Origin: Lineus longissimus
Taxonomy: Eukaryota; Nemertea; Pilidiophora; Heteronemertea; Lineidae
Assembly (NCBI RefSeq): GCF_910592395.1
Contig: NC_088319.1
Span: 15,750,001 to 15,814,000 of the forward strand
Direction of reading: 5' to 3'
Length of the DNA stretch: 64,000 nucleotides
Numbering within the stretch: position 1 is the stretch's first letter; every line of letters starts with the position of its first letter. A program made the translations under genes and the position numbers. Below are positions 12,601 through 25,856 of the stretch, piece after piece. Below the pieces are notes generated by a model. The model was not told the origin of the DNA and did not search any database. It saw only the letters and a program-made list of their open reading frames with translations.

Positions 12601-14530
12601 TTCAGCAGACTTTGTGATTTATTTTTCAAATCTGGACATCTTCTCCAAATGCAGACTACGCACAGATATCCTTTCATTCACAAAGTCAGCTACAGGTAAG
12701 TGAGAGTGTCCTAATGCATCAGGTAAATGCGTTATCCCACTTTGAATGAGGTTATACCTGGTTCATCATCGGTTGATTTCATCTACCGTAGGCCATGGTT
12801 TTAACCTTGAAGAGTCAAGGTTGTGAAGACAGGAAAGGTTAAGAAAGAACGGCGACGCCTGAGCATACAAAAACAAGGATCTGTCTGAAACCGAGCCTGT
12901 CGATCACAGAGCAAATGAAATATCCAATGAACCAAAAGCAGTTATAAACAAAAGAAGCGGCGGAAAATGGAGTATTTGCCAAGAGCGTAATGTTATGACG
13001 AGTTCAACTTGACACCACTTTCCCACTGCTTTCTCAAGTCAGAGTGACAGAGTGCGCTACCTTTAGCTATGAACCACTAGATAACTCAATGTCGACGTGA
13101 AACATGGAGCGTTTCGCGAGGATAGCTAAATGGATGACATTTCGGAAGCAGGAGATGGTCACTGTCGTGTGTCGACAATACTCATGAAGAGGTTCGGCTA
13201 AGGGAGAGATAGTTTGAAGGTGCGGAATCGGGGGTGGCACCTCAAGTGCGCTTTCCTCCTTGTCGTTGAAGAGCAACAACTTTCAGAGCGCCTCTCCTCA
13301 AGAAGCCAATGATATCTTTTCATTTAACGCCCCATATGCATAAGAGTTCGCCAATCCACTCGGGATTTTCTGTCATGATCTATCATTATTTCATAATCGA
13401 TCGTGATTATGCAGTATTATAAGAAAGGAACTGAACACCTCATTCGAGTTACATTTTTGGTCTTACCTTTCACGAATCCTGAGACAAAAAGTTTAATGCA
13501 AAACATGCTAATCAATTGACAAATGTGCGTTATGAAATCAATTTGAAATCATTAGAGGAAAAATCTGTGTATTGAAGGTGATTTATTGTAACGTAACACA
13601 GTGTTGACGCTCATCTCATTAATTTTGCAAAGAATTGCAAAACCTAAATCACGCTAACAGCCTCATTGATCGCGCTATAAATATCAGTAAACTTATTGAA
13701 TTTGAAACAATCTAGCATAGAGACTGTAGAAAAGTCACAACTGATGTGAAACTCTCCTAATGAGGTAGTAAAATAAGCAGATTGAAACTACTGCTACAAG
13801 TTTACGATCGTATAGAGACAGTGGTTGAACATTATAAAGTCAGGCGTTAGAAGATATGAAATTGGTTAGCGAGAATTTGGGGAGTCACCCCCATGTTATG
13901 GGGAAGTTTTAACAGAATTCACCGTTTCTTTCAGAGACCGTCCGAAAACAAATCACTCAATGGTCTCATCACTTTTAGAAAAAAAGGTATTTGGGGTTTT
14001 GAAACGCTTTTAATATGTAAGGCTTTTTGTCTGCAACAAGAAAAGACGCCATCAAGGTTTGTTTGGGGAAACTGAAAACCCCCTAATAGTTTGGAAATAA
14101 TGAAAAAACCTCCAAAGGATAATGAAGATTGAGCATAAAAGAATAAAATAGGGAACTATGTTATGTTATTATTGAATTTGAAGATGACACGTTGACCTTT
14201 TTACACAACTTAATTGCGAATATCTGCATTGCTATATCTCCTTGACCGACCTCATGTCGCTGATACGACTAATGGAAATCGATGACCTTTTTCTTAATGA
14301 GTGAGACATTGGTCTGATAACGTCTGTGTTTTTGTCGCCATTCCAGAAAACACTCTAGAAAATGTTTTGATTAATAAAACTACGTAATGAAAAGACTGTA
14401 ATAAGGCGGGTGATTTTATCCATAGATGAAGTTTTGATTAGAAGTTTGTCTTGGCCATCCTTTTGAGAAAGCTTTTATTTGCGATTTGTAGAGAAGATGA
14501 CTTTTTCAATATGCCCAGTTGCTTAAATTA
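9700..14530. other. No recognisable gene
   Basis: Short ORFs only. A YY1-like AAGATGGCGGA at about 10263 opens MAEIFNPSLILRLY and stops after 14 codons; on its own this does not support a gene. Confidence 0.5.
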
Positions 14531-14535
14531 TCAAT

Positions 14536-15060
14536 GAAGGTCGCGCCATCGTATCTAATACCCGTCAGAGCAACCCATCCCACATCTCTACCAAGGCCAG
14601 CATTCCTCTCAGAGCGGAACGAATTCCAAGCGATCGGTTTTTTTCTAAGAAACTAGATTCGTGACTAAGTGCAAGGTTAACCATCTTCGAAAGCAGCAAC
14701 CTCTCTGATGAGGGTCGCGTCATGTCACGTCGAATCAGCGCCCCATCCGCTAACCTCCCACCTACCGATGAGACCAGACCTTTCTCAGGGCTCAACGAAC
14801 TTTCCAATGGTTTTTCTCCTTGGAAAACAAACTCATGGTCAAGCTTAATGCTGACTTAGATGGCAGCTATTTGGTGAAGGTTGTGCAATGTCACATCCAA
14901 TTACAGCCCCAGCAGTCTACCCCTTACCAAGGCAGTCTCTCTCTCTTAATAAGCCTGAACGAATTCCCAGCTGTTTCACTCCTCAGAAAAACAAAAGCAG
15001 CCATTTGGTGAAGGTCGCGCCTTGTCACATCTCATCAACAGCTCCGTTGCCCACCTTCTT
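14536..15060. repeat. Four diverged tandem repeats around GAAGGTCGCGCC
   Basis: GA(A/G)GGTCGCGCC or a close variant occurs at about 14536, 14710, 14876 and 15010, followed by TGTCAC and a CAGC/CCC-rich stretch. Between them a second shared block (GAACGAATTCC then a TTTTTCT/TCAGAAAA run) recurs. Offsets of about 174, 166 and 134 bp show loss or gain within units. Confidence 0.65.
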
Positions 15061-15788
15061 AACTCAATCCAAATATAACCAATCAAGTTACCAACGCGAT
15101 CAACCATTCCCGTATTCGATTCTTCCCCCGCTTCTTTCCTTGTTTTAATCACGGTTCGTTTGCGCCATGTCTCTTTGAAGTGATGTAATTACAGTGGCTC
15201 CGGGTAGCAAGCAATTGCTTGTGATGCCGCTGCCATTATTGGGGTCGTGCACTGCGAACGTTATGTTAGGTTTTTAAGGTCGGCGAGCAATTCCGAAGGA
15301 GTTGATAGGCCTACTCATTAAAAAAGAGACAAACGCCCGAACTGAGATCCGGCTGCAGAATCGACATAACCTCGAGCTCTTTTGCAATGTTCCGGCGCAG
15401 TGATAGAAGTGTGGTGAGGCGCTACTATATGCTTGAATATTATATCTGTCTGGAGAATGGAGTGCAGCCCACACAACCAATCACAGGCCGACTTCGTAGG
15501 GATATGCCTGCTGTTGCGGCTCCTGGGAACAATACAGGTGGCCTTTCTGCACTCTCCCAAAGTGGATGATGAGTGTGTGAGGTGGCCACGGAAACATCAC
15601 GTATGCCTGATCCGTCTTTGAGGAGAACCCTTGAGAAGAACATAAGATGGCATGCACACTATATGATTGCTGGTGGGCCTGCAAATACTATCTTGCAAAA
15701 TGTCAAGGATGCACCGTGCTTTCACATTCACATACCCTTTCATACCAATGTACTCCGTTTGTGTGGTAAAATCTTTGGAAGTGACTAC

Positions 15789-16011
15789 TTGGCAAGCCCG
15801 GCTTACCAAACAGCGACTTTTTCTTGTCCTGATGGAGAGCCGAACTCATTAATATTAAAGTAAAGTCTCCAGCTCGCCAAACATGGTAGATTTTTTACCT
15901 GTTTGGCAAGCCCGGCTGGCCGAACAGGGTGGCTTTTTAGTGCTGTTTGGCAAGCGGCTCTCCAAACAGGACAAAAAAAGATGCCTGTTCGGCGAGCGGC
16001 TTGCCAAATAG
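15789..16011. repeat. Cluster of four TTTGGCAAGC hairpins
   Basis: Four imperfect palindromes occur in series: 15789-15810 (TTGGCAAGCC/GGCTTACCAA), 15898-15928 (CCTGTTTGGC/GCCGAACAGG), 15943-15970 (CTGTTTGG/CCAAACAGG) and 15984-16011 (CCTGTTCGGC/TTGCCAAATAG). All use the same arm sequence with small changes. A lone half arm (CTCGCCAAACATGG) lies at about 15873. Each could fold as a 10-12-bp stem in single-stranded DNA or RNA. Confidence 0.75.
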
Positions 16012-16174
16012 ACCCGGCCAATATTTTTAATGCTGTAACTCCCGGCCTTTTTCTGCATGTAGCGGTTGTGGGCGGAGAGAATTTTTGATGACTTTGTAAA
16101 GTTCGGGGTTTTCTTCAAGATAGTAATGCCAGTGTTATTGATTAATAATAATGAAGTGAAGAAAAAAAAATGAA

Positions 16175-16247
16175 GCGCATTCACGGGAATCGAACCCGTG
16201 ACCACCAGATCGAAAGTCCAGCATTCTTACCGTTGAACCACCAAGGC
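16175..16247 (-). repeat. tRNA-Glu-like sequence (pseudo-tRNA or SINE head)
   Basis: On the minus strand: a box A-like TGGTTCAACGGTAAGAATG, an anticodon arm CTGGA-CTTTCGA-TCTGG with anticodon TTC in the loop, and a perfect T arm ACGGG-TTCGATT-CCCGT. The acceptor ends (GCCTTGG and GAATGCG) do not pair, so it is unlikely to be a functional tRNA. A run of eight T follows within 8 bases, a polymerase III terminator. A close relative is at 54155-54227. Confidence 0.6.
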
Positions 16248-16299
16248 ATTCATGTTAGGATGGATATCTTCGTCGCGTCTGATAGCCAGGCTATGGTGA

Positions 16300-16348
16300 T
16301 CTGAACCTCGTGTGAAACAGAGCGAATTTTTATTTCACGAGGTTCAGA
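16300..16348. repeat. Inverted repeat, 16-bp arms
   Basis: TCTGAACCTCGTG(T)GAAA at 16300-16316 is complementary to TTTCACGAGGTTCAGA at 16333-16348, with one extra base in the left arm. It sits about 50 bp from the tRNA-like copy at 16175-16247. Confidence 0.75.
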
Positions 16349-16904
16349 CCGCCATGTTGAATACTTTGATGCCAGCAATAAATTATGAATAAAATAACGG
16401 CGGGGAAGGTCGTAATGAGCCATTTTAGGTTCGGTTTGATATACAATTCGGAAAGAAGCTTTGGAAATGACAGCGCGATATAAAATATTTCTCATCGACT
16501 TGGAGCAAACTATAGCTGGGGTGCTTTGTTGATATATGGTAAAACGCTCATCGAACAACGATAACCTTTCAATGAGTGAAACAAACTGGGGGAAAGCAAC
16601 CATAGGAAGAGAAAAATTCTATCCTTTTGAATGGATGCACAGGTTAAAAATATCTCTCAGATTTGCGGATTACTAGTAAATTTGATTTATGGGTCTAAGT
16701 AGGTTGCAGCCGGGAAATGATGGGCTTCCTTGATGGCATATAAAATAAGAGCTTAGTGGTTCGTACCGTGTAATGTGAAAACTGCTACAATCTGTCAATT
16801 TAACCCGGTAAAGGTCGTTAGGGCGTGTTCAAAAAGAAATGAGCCATGTCTGTAGATATACTGCGCTATGCTTGCTCATTTCAGGTCTGTTGAAAGACCG
16901 AGTG

Positions 16905-16978
16905 GCACTGGTCGAGCTTCGAACCCTCGATCCCTTCCAATCAGAAGTCAGATGCTCTTCGACTGAGCCACCGCGCTG
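16905..16978 (-). repeat. tRNA-Arg-like SINE head
   Basis: The minus strand reads GCGCGGTGGCTCAGTCGAAG, an anticodon-arm-like TCTGA-CTTCTGA-TTGGA (anticodon TCT) and B box GAGGGTTCGAAGCTC. The acceptor stem does not close. It is followed by non-tRNA sequence without an immediate T run, which fits a tRNA-derived SINE better than a gene. Confidence 0.5.
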
Positions 16979-16999
16979 ATTTGCTGACCAAAGTGAGGA

Positions 17000-19860
17000 A
17001 CGGTTACCAGCTCATTCCTAACAACCCGAAACAGTTCGGCACCGAACTATAAGAGCCGAAAAAAACGGCTCATGATTTATAGAAACGGATCGGAGTGAAC
17101 GTCAAAGCCAACGAGATATCGAGACACGTTAGCTCATGAATCATGTGCCTGTCGTCACCCTCTCTTCCTCCACGACCGTCCGTTCGAATCGATGATTGTG
17201 ACACTTATAGCAAATCCCAACTCGGCCATAGCTAACTTGCTACTTAACTTATAGGCTACGGTAGTGTAATCTTCATGGATCAGCTCAAAAACAGAGAATT
17301 TGCCTCGAGTAGGACTCGTGCTGACAGTGCTTATTATAATCGCTAAGCGTCTTTCCAGGCTTTATTTGCTCTTCAGATCCAGCTGTTGCGGATTTTCTAG
17401 AGTTGAGACAGGCTGCTACACTCTAACGGAACTTGCGTCATGCAAGGGCTTTCGGTTAAGTTGCCAATCCGGTAAATGCCAAGAAGAGCCAGTTCATCTC
17501 CTTCACATACCATTAGTTCCCCAATGTACTTTTAGGGCAACAGTGAAATAACTGGATGCAGTAGGCCGGCCACCTTACAACTCAAAGAAGTTGCCTGCCC
17601 TTTAAAAACAAGTTGGTCTCCGGCAATGGGACTGCTGCTGAAATCTAACGCAACACTTAACCAATCATGTTCTCCGCCATCCCGACAGACGGGACTTTTC
17701 CAATCAGCAGAATAAAGGAAATCAACACTTGGGGATAGGTTTTGGTAATCATTGGTCTGGAGGACAGGACCTCTTCTTATTCGTGTCACATCTAAGCATT
17801 GATTGGGTGGTTGTCAGTATCAGTTACATCAGATTGCATGTCAGACCATGTCATCACTGCATCCTGATCGAACCTGACCTTCAGATGTTGATTTTGTCAA
17901 AGAACTGGCATGGTATCGCAGATTAGTGGTGGTCAGTGCCTTAATCTCCGGTTATGTGGCGGGATGAAGTCAAAAGTATATACATGTACATGTAGATCAA
18001 TTGCCATGTAGTTCGAATTATGCAATGTGAGCGTTACAAAGTTGGTTCTCGTCTACAAGAAAGAGAGATGCTGCATTGATATTACGCTCGAGGTCGTCTG
18101 ATTTTGCATTAGAAGTGAACTTACAATCTTTCTAATGAAGGTACAAAACTCAAACTCAATCTTATCCTATATTCTTAATAAAATGCAAGTAGAAGTGCGC
18201 TCATACTTGATATATTGTACTTAATATAAGCGATTGCGACCTTCGGATTTCAATTAGTGACATATCGAATGCTGCTGGCGATGCACTCGGGATGAGCAGC
18301 TTTGTATTGATGGGAAGAGGCCTGCGGGAAATAATCTAGCATTATTTGCATTACTGAGTACTAGTATGTTCTTACGAACTGATAATTGATCAGGCGGCCA
18401 TCTTTTCCTTTGAGGTCATGACCTTGGTTGCTCGTTTCGTGTCATTCCGGATTTCCTCATCATCCGATATTGAGAAACAAATCTTGTCAAAACAACAATT
18501 TCTTTCTTCTTTTCTCCTCACTCGAACGATAATTGATGGTATAAGAAGGGAACATTTAATGCTTCAGCGAGTATAATCGGAAATGAGTAAACATTCGGAA
18601 AGGAATAATGGACGTGATACTGGGTGGCGTCACTGCTACGAATGCGCACTGGTCCTACGCACTCTCCGTAAGATCCACCATACAATGTAATTCAAATATT
18701 ATTCCTACGCCGCTGATATAGGTAGTTTTTTGACTTTCCATACTCGACCCGGCCTGATGTATATGGGCAACGGTCAGAAGAAAAAAAGGCTGCAGGCTGC
18801 TCATGTTAGTTGGAAATGCTCGGCACTCTCTGTCCCATATTAAAAGGTATCGCTAGGCAGAATAAAAAAGGTATCCAATATCGGTCGTGATGAAAAACTC
18901 AGCCGTCTCTGGCCAGGTATTGATAATGAAGGCACTTTTTTGTCATGTTTTTCTTCCGGCCTGTTTGATTCTGCGCTGCTACGTGTATACAGGATCACTG
19001 CGTAGAACGTACAGCAACCTCACCGAGATTTTCGACGTAGCAGTAGGCCTACCCTCGCCAAGTCGCACTTTTACACATAACCTTGGCAAGATGACGGACG
19101 ACGATTGAGATTTTAGTGCCAATGACTATCAAAACCGGCGGAAGATTTTGTGATTTCCCAGGATTGAGTGTCCGGGGACAAGGGATGCTATCATCCCGTT
19201 AAGGAATGTCCTCCCCATAGTTTGACTCATTCGAATCTTCCTCCATTTTGTTATAGCGATCCGAACAACGGAGAAGAGGACTGGCCAAAAGACACTCCAA
19301 CAACAAACCTCTGGGCTCTATGGCAGATTATTCTAGGACCACCAACTCCGTTATCAAAAACTGACTGGCTGGCGTGCATCTCAAAAACTCCGAAAGTAGA
19401 AGACAACAATCAGAAGAACCATAGATGAATACCAATCAGGCAACCACCTACAAAAACCGTACAGTCTTTCGCCTGTTGCATTCGGATGATAAAGTACGGT
19501 AAAAAGTAAGCCACTCATAGCAATGAAGACAAATGAAGAAACCATTTCTCCGAGTTTCTATCACAGCTGATCTAGCTCTATAATTGTCATATTGCATATC
19601 CCAGTGTCCCACGAGATTTAGATGTGCTCTCGAGCTTGTCACAGCAGCGCCACATACATCTTCCCCATTTCTGATAGGTAACACCTATTAATGAATCACC
19701 TTGCCGAAGGCGATAGGGTGGTGGTGTGGACAAGAGGAGCCGTAAATCAAAGACAAGGCTTCATTAATACTGGCAAAGTGTCCTTAAAGCGATTTATTAA
19801 TGTCAGGGGAAGTTACATTTGATATCCACTGATTGCGCCTCGTTACTGAAGCATGATAGT
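17000..19860. other. No recognisable gene
   Basis: No family motif, exon pair or strong repeat seen. ORFs are all under 90 codons. Confidence 0.5.
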
Positions 19861-19863
19861 ATA

Positions 19864-20272
19864 GCCGCACTTACACCACCTGAAAATGGACCACCAATCT
19901 TGGTTCGGGAACCAATGCCGCACCATCGAAAATCCACCAAGCGCTTACACCAGCGCTGTAGCTAGTTATAAAATCCGGCTACAGATGGCGCGCAAACAAT
20001 AAGCAGAACGCAGAAAGCCTAGGCAGAAAGCGCCATTTCGAAAGCGCCGCCTGGAGCCGAACCATCTAACTAGCTAATTGCCGATCCATTTGCGCTTACA
20101 CCACGAGAAAGCCGAGCTTTTAACAAGCCGGGCGAATTTGGACCATCAAGCTTGGTGGGACAAATTCGCTCGGCAATTTGTATCGGCAATGGATTGCCGA
20201 ACCAATTTGTCGCGGCAATGTGGTGGTGTAAGTGCAATTGGTCCACCAATATTTCGTGGTGTAAGCGCAGCT
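19864..20272. mobile_element. Inverted-repeat element with repeated CTTACACCAC motif
   Basis: The left end GCCGCACTTACACCACCTG and following TGGACCACCAAT are matched, inverted, by ATTGGTCCACCAATATTTCG and GTGGTGTAAGCGCAGC at the right. Extra internal copies of GCGCTTACACCA occur at about 19943 and 20091 and an inverted one at about 20222, so the motif is present several times in both orientations. The terminal repeats are about 40 bp and imperfect. No target duplication is obvious. It is likely an old non-autonomous DNA transposon. Confidence 0.55.
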
Positions 20273-20279
20273 TATGATT

Positions 20280-23200
20280 ACAGCAAAGGCTACTTGAACA
20301 CAGGGTGTAACAAAAGGAAAGGCGATTTATAACATACAGCTTGCTGCTTTGCGAGACGATGCGAAGTCTCGCTGCTTTACGAACTTTCGCCAAGCCTGAC
20401 AACGCTTGGCAACCAGCTTTTTTCCCAATTGCTGTTATTGGGACAGGTGGTCATAGCAGCGGCTCGTAGTACGCGGACTGTTACAAAAGTGAAAATGTTT
20501 AGAAGATACGCTTCCTCGCAATTCTGCTGACTTCCAAGAACAATCCAACAGAGTTAAGCCTCCAGCTTCCTCACTCCTCCGACTAGTCCACTGGATTAAG
20601 CCCATGCCGATTGACGTACCATTAGCTATTCGACAACAAAGCCTTCCTCCCAAGGGAAATTCATTTGTCAAGGTGCATTATCCACATCACCTGGCATTGA
20701 CACAGACTGGCTAATTGCGCCCAGTTGGTAATGGGGACCGCGAAACCATCCACCGGTTAGGAGATGCGGATTTCCTGAGAAGATTTCCCGCATAAAGGAA
20801 TATGGAAAAAACACACAGGAGCTTTGATTCCAAGTATCTCATCAAGTCGCGTCAAAGAAAGAGTGACTACCAAGGAAACAAAGGCGATTCCGAGATATCA
20901 GCTATATCGTAGTCGTGACATTCTTGTTATCAATAGCGGAATCCTGATATACTGCGCCATTACGCGTTTGCCAATTCTTTTTTCTCCAAGTACTCCCTTT
21001 GTCACTGTCAGGTGATATATGACATGCCGCTGGGGAAGGAAACAAGCGCAGTTACATCAGTGATAATCGAGCTACTGATGTTTTTTTGTAGTCTTTGGCT
21101 GTCTAGTGCAGAAGAAGAAAAAATGTAAAAATATGCATCTCGTCAGCAAAAACCTCTCAGAGGACCTTCCTCGTCTCTCCGACCGAATCTAGCCTCAGAT
21201 TGAAGCATTCTTACAACATGGCCCTTGTACGGATTTTTTATGGTAGCATGGATTTATTAACGTTTCTTTCAGAGAAAGAGAACACAGCTTCTCATTAAAA
21301 TGGAATCGTTTATGAGAGGGGACCAATTCTCAATGGGCCGTGATGCATCTTGTCTTCGGTAATGCAATAACAGTGATAACCGTACATAACCTTACCATGA
21401 ATACAGAAGACAAATTCGAGTCCTTCTTGCTCATGTTTGCCGAAGATTAATCATTGGCTGCCAATAGGGATCATCGCTAGGCAGAGGTGGCGATCTTAAT
21501 TTGACAACCCAATATATTTGGAAGGCAGGTCGATATTGTCCAAACCAGCCACTGAGCTGGAAAATCGACATAGAAATTCGCCATCATCCGCCGGAACCGT
21601 CGCCTCTGCCCGTCACAGCGGAGATTAAGCCAATTGATGGTTTTGACATATGAGATTGAGTTAAACCAATGAGATAAGACTACGATGGCAATTAAAGTAT
21701 TAACTGAGGAAAGGGAAAGAGCGCATGGATAGAAAAATCGTATCAAAAGGTCACTTTCTTCTGTTTGTTCCCTGGTCATGTGGTTATCTAGTACCGCGTT
21801 AAGAGACAGCGTAAATAATAATTCAGAGCACTGAGACAAAACAATGTAATCCAATCACTCTCAGTCAGACGCTCACAAATAGCGCCGGCTGATCCCCGCC
21901 AAATGTCTAAAAGGTACCAGCCAGACAGTAGTCCGTCTCGAGATAATTGTTATCAAATGACGTTCTCTTGTTCCCACCATTAATATCACTGTGCAACATG
22001 ACGAGACGACTTCTAAACGACAATCAGTCGGAACTAAGCTCCGAGTGTAATGGTAAATCTTGTTGTTTGGATGATCGAATAGAAAGGTACACACTATTAG
22101 ATGGCAACCAAATGATAACTTCAGGTAAGTTTGACTATGGTTCAAGTACTTTTATGGATGAGACATGCAGAATTTTTCTAATAACTTAGATTTTGGATGA
22201 AAGAATGAGGGAGATTTATATGTATCAACCGCTGAAGAATACAACTGTATACGAAATGTATACGTATATAATGCACCGGTATACGAAGATCGGTTTTATA
22301 TACAGCTTTCAATGTTCCAGGCAATGTTTGTTCAGACATCTTATATCAGTAATAGATCCCAAAGGTAACTGGGAATACTAAACCCAAATCGATATTATTC
22401 GGCAGTTGCGCTGTGGTAGCTTATGGTCAATCGCCGGTGGGTACGAAAAGCACCTCTCAGCGGAATATATCGACACAACTCTGCCATGTCGATAACAGCG
22501 ACAGTCGGTTTTCGGCTTGAAACACCGCTGAGACTCAAATCCACTTTGCTATCTATATTCGGGAACCAGCACACATTCTATAGTGATGTCTACGAGTGGG
22601 GGTCCTTCAGTTTTTGTATACACAGAAGAAGGTTATAAAATATTCAGTTATTATTTGCATCAAATAATGTAAAGCCGTGATAGAATAGATATAAAAAAGG
22701 TAGGAGAATCCCCGAAAAAAGAACAAAATTCCCTTGAGCACAAAAATCGTGTTGAAGCGTCAATTTTTCTGACGTTTTATGGCGGCGTTGGCAGTCATGA
22801 TGATTTTGAATAACCAAGAGGCGGTTGTTTTTATTGCAACAAAATTAGCAGTGACTTCACTCAGACTTTTGCATCTTGAGTGACTTAAGAAATCGGACGT
22901 CTACATTGCCCCCTCGGTTATTGCAAAGTATGACATAACTGACTTTGTTGAGGACTGTTTAAGGTTATCGGCTTTCACTAACCTGAACCTTTGAAGTAAT
23001 AAAACGTGTTGTTTTTGTTATCGAAGCCTCTGAGCTTGGCACAAGTGTATTTCACTTGTATACTATCGGAAGACAAGCTGGCTGACGAGTGCTCAGAGCC
23101 TTTCAAATCGCCGGATGAACTTGCGCTCTTTACTCAAATATTGGTACATGTGACTTTTACCCTTTCGCAGACGACGAAAGATATTTATCAAATTCGTTTG

Positions 23201-25850
23201 ATTGGAATTATCTATATGTCGAGGACCTTTGCTCCACTAATACTACAGATATACGATTGGGAATTGTATAAACCAATCGAATTTTCCGGACTGTTTGTTT
23301 TATTGATTTGCAAGATTCCGCGGAAGATTACTGGAAAACGGGAATATTGATGCCGGATCGTTACTTCAAAATCTCCGATCAACTAGCCACCAAGGATCAA
23401 TATACCGGAAATATCGGTATGAGCAAACTGCTGATTTCAATTTTTGTCTGCTGCTGATGCCGGCGACAGTCAGACGTGAAAGTGACGGGTTATCTTTCTC
23501 TGGTTGACTTATCACTGTAATGATAAATGACCGTCTATTATAGTCTGTAAAGCGACACTGCTTACGCATAAAACACTATGTTCTATCATGAGATATCCTT
23601 TGCAAAATGGCCCAATATTGTCCGAACCGCACGTCTGTTATCTGCAAGGGACAACTTCCCCTACCCTTGAGGTGAACCTACATATCTATGATTCCCCGAT
23701 AAAGATAGTGGTACACACAGTAATCATTCTTGGCTAAATAGCCCCACATCTTCCCCAGTCTGACAGGTATAATACCCCGAGGCTTGGCTTTTGAGCCAAG
23801 GAATCGTTTGGAGATCGATGGTGAATCCCTGATGGCGGTGACTCTTGGTGGTGGAAAGTGGTGCTCGGACAGAGGAATCTAACAATAGTCAGAGGAATGT
23901 TTTGCCCGCATCGTTGAGAGCTCTTCAGCGCAAACTATAGTGGTTCTTCGAATTTTGGTTTTATTGACAGCTGCACTCCTGATTGCAAAGTGCATTACGA
24001 AAGGGACGGTGCTAGTAGTGTATCAGAGTGTATGTTCACTTCATTAGGCGATTTCACGCATAAACACGAAATTTCCAACACGCTCACCGCAATTCATTCA
24101 AAACGGAAGTCGCCACCCTAAGAGATGCGGACCAGGCGGATGTCGGAGAGCTCCTCCGGCATACTACCCTAGAGTGGTGTCAAAGTAAAGACCATCAGCC
24201 TTGCGGCTGGCCGCGTTAATGAAATGCCTTTAGAATAAGGCGAGACAAAGTGACATTGCCGCAGGGAATTGGTTTCATTCAAAACAAATGTACCCGTGGC
24301 AAAAGCATTAACTTGACAAAATTGACCGCGAAAGGTGATTTCTCGAGCAGACGGTGGTAGTGACTTCATTGAAATGCCCGAACACCTTGATGGAGCCAAC
24401 GGCAAGAGTAGGATTAGTTGGAATGAAGGAAGTGAAAGGGGATAAGCTTTGAGCCATTCGACTCAGCCGTAAGCATGCTAGAGTTATCATTCCAGAGCCA
24501 CTTTTGCGAGTATCGATTGAAATTCTCTGCCGGTGCTAGCCGATGCCAGTCGATGGTTCTATTCGCCAGAAGTGACGCTTTTCATGATGCTGTAGTGGCG
24601 AGCATAATAGTCAAACTGTTCTCAATTACACAGCGGCACACTTTGCTATTAAGAAGAGACACACACAACCATTCCAGAAATCCACCGGGAATAAGAGCTC
24701 TCTTAATGAGTGTTGCACAAATTGATGAATTGGCACCAGTGGAAGCTGGCGTATAAGGCGAGCGGGCTTTCATTAGAGACATTAGGCTAATTGGTCGTTT
24801 CAGGCCCAGGTTCGGAAGAGGCCATAACTACGAACGAAACAAATCGCCGGCGCAATAGAAACGAATGGAACGAATACATCTAATGGTCTTTATTGGTGCC
24901 TGTAGACAGATGTCCCATTATCGAGCTTGAGAAAGCCATACAAGACTGTGATTCAGGGGAAACAGCGGAACAGTTATATTAATTTGTTTCGTTCAACATT
25001 TAACAAGTGATTCAATTATTGCTGCTCCTTTTTTATAGTCACACTGGCTGAAGTTACCTTCTTCTTGATCCAGTTGTCCAAAACAAGATAGTCACTAACT
25101 AAGCGGTAACTTGGTAAAACTTGCTCCGAAATTCTGTCCTCGGGCGGTTTTTGACTGAGCTTAACTAAAGAAGATGATACCAAGTAAATAATAGCAACCT
25201 GGCTGCTGTCGTTGGAGCGTCAGTACACCTATTTCCTTGCTTTCTCATAGCGATCAAGCCCGTGCCTCATACCTTGGCAAGATCTCATCAATATGAATGG
25301 ATTCATTGTTTGTTTACCGATCTATCGTATAGATGGTCTGCTCCCTACGGCCGTGAAGGGGGACGTGAAACCAATAACGTAGGGCCCACAAGATCAATGG
25401 AAAGCAACAAGGTGCTGATTCCTTTATGGATCGAATATGTAACCTGGGGTACGATTTTTGGTAGATTACAATATCCCTGTCGAACTTGTCAACTGGTGAT
25501 GAGAGAAATGCCAGTGCGTAGTTTGCTGAACGTACAGCTTTCTAATTGTAACCACTACAGTTCAAAGTCGCCCCACTGGATTATTTCATACTGATTATGA
25601 TTTTAGACAGATATTGATATTCAGTTTCTCGTCAATGAAGCTTTGGAGGGAACTGGTTCCTCGATCATAGTATTTAGTCCATTGTCATCCCTCACTCCCC
25701 GACAATGCCTTTCATGTCCTTCGTGACCAGTTTGCTCTGTGTTCAAATAAATCAGCAAATCGCCGACGGAAACAATCCCAGGTCGCTTGTATGTCACTTA
25801 AAGACATCGATTGAGCCAGCAATAAGCCTCCATCACGGCTAATCAGTAAC
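20280..25850. other. No recognisable gene; one GC-richer open stretch
   Basis: Mostly featureless. The stretch 24169-24782 is open in three minus-strand frames and one plus-strand frame with slightly higher GC, but none matches a family I know. A small hairpin (CTTGGCTTTTGAGCCAAG) lies at about 23783-23800. Confidence 0.4.
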
Positions 25851-25856
25851 AACCAT

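Noticed and set aside
16175-16247. Functional tRNA-Glu gene
   Set aside because: Acceptor stem halves do not pair, so a mature tRNA is unlikely; kept as a tRNA-like repeat.
21477-21854. Hydrophobic minus-strand ORF that might be a receptor transmembrane segment
   Set aside because: One short hydrophobic stretch only, no receptor motif and no splice partner.
22779-22890. ATG in ATGGCGGCG context opening MAALAVMMIL
   Set aside because: Short ORF, no promoter element and no donor of good quality.
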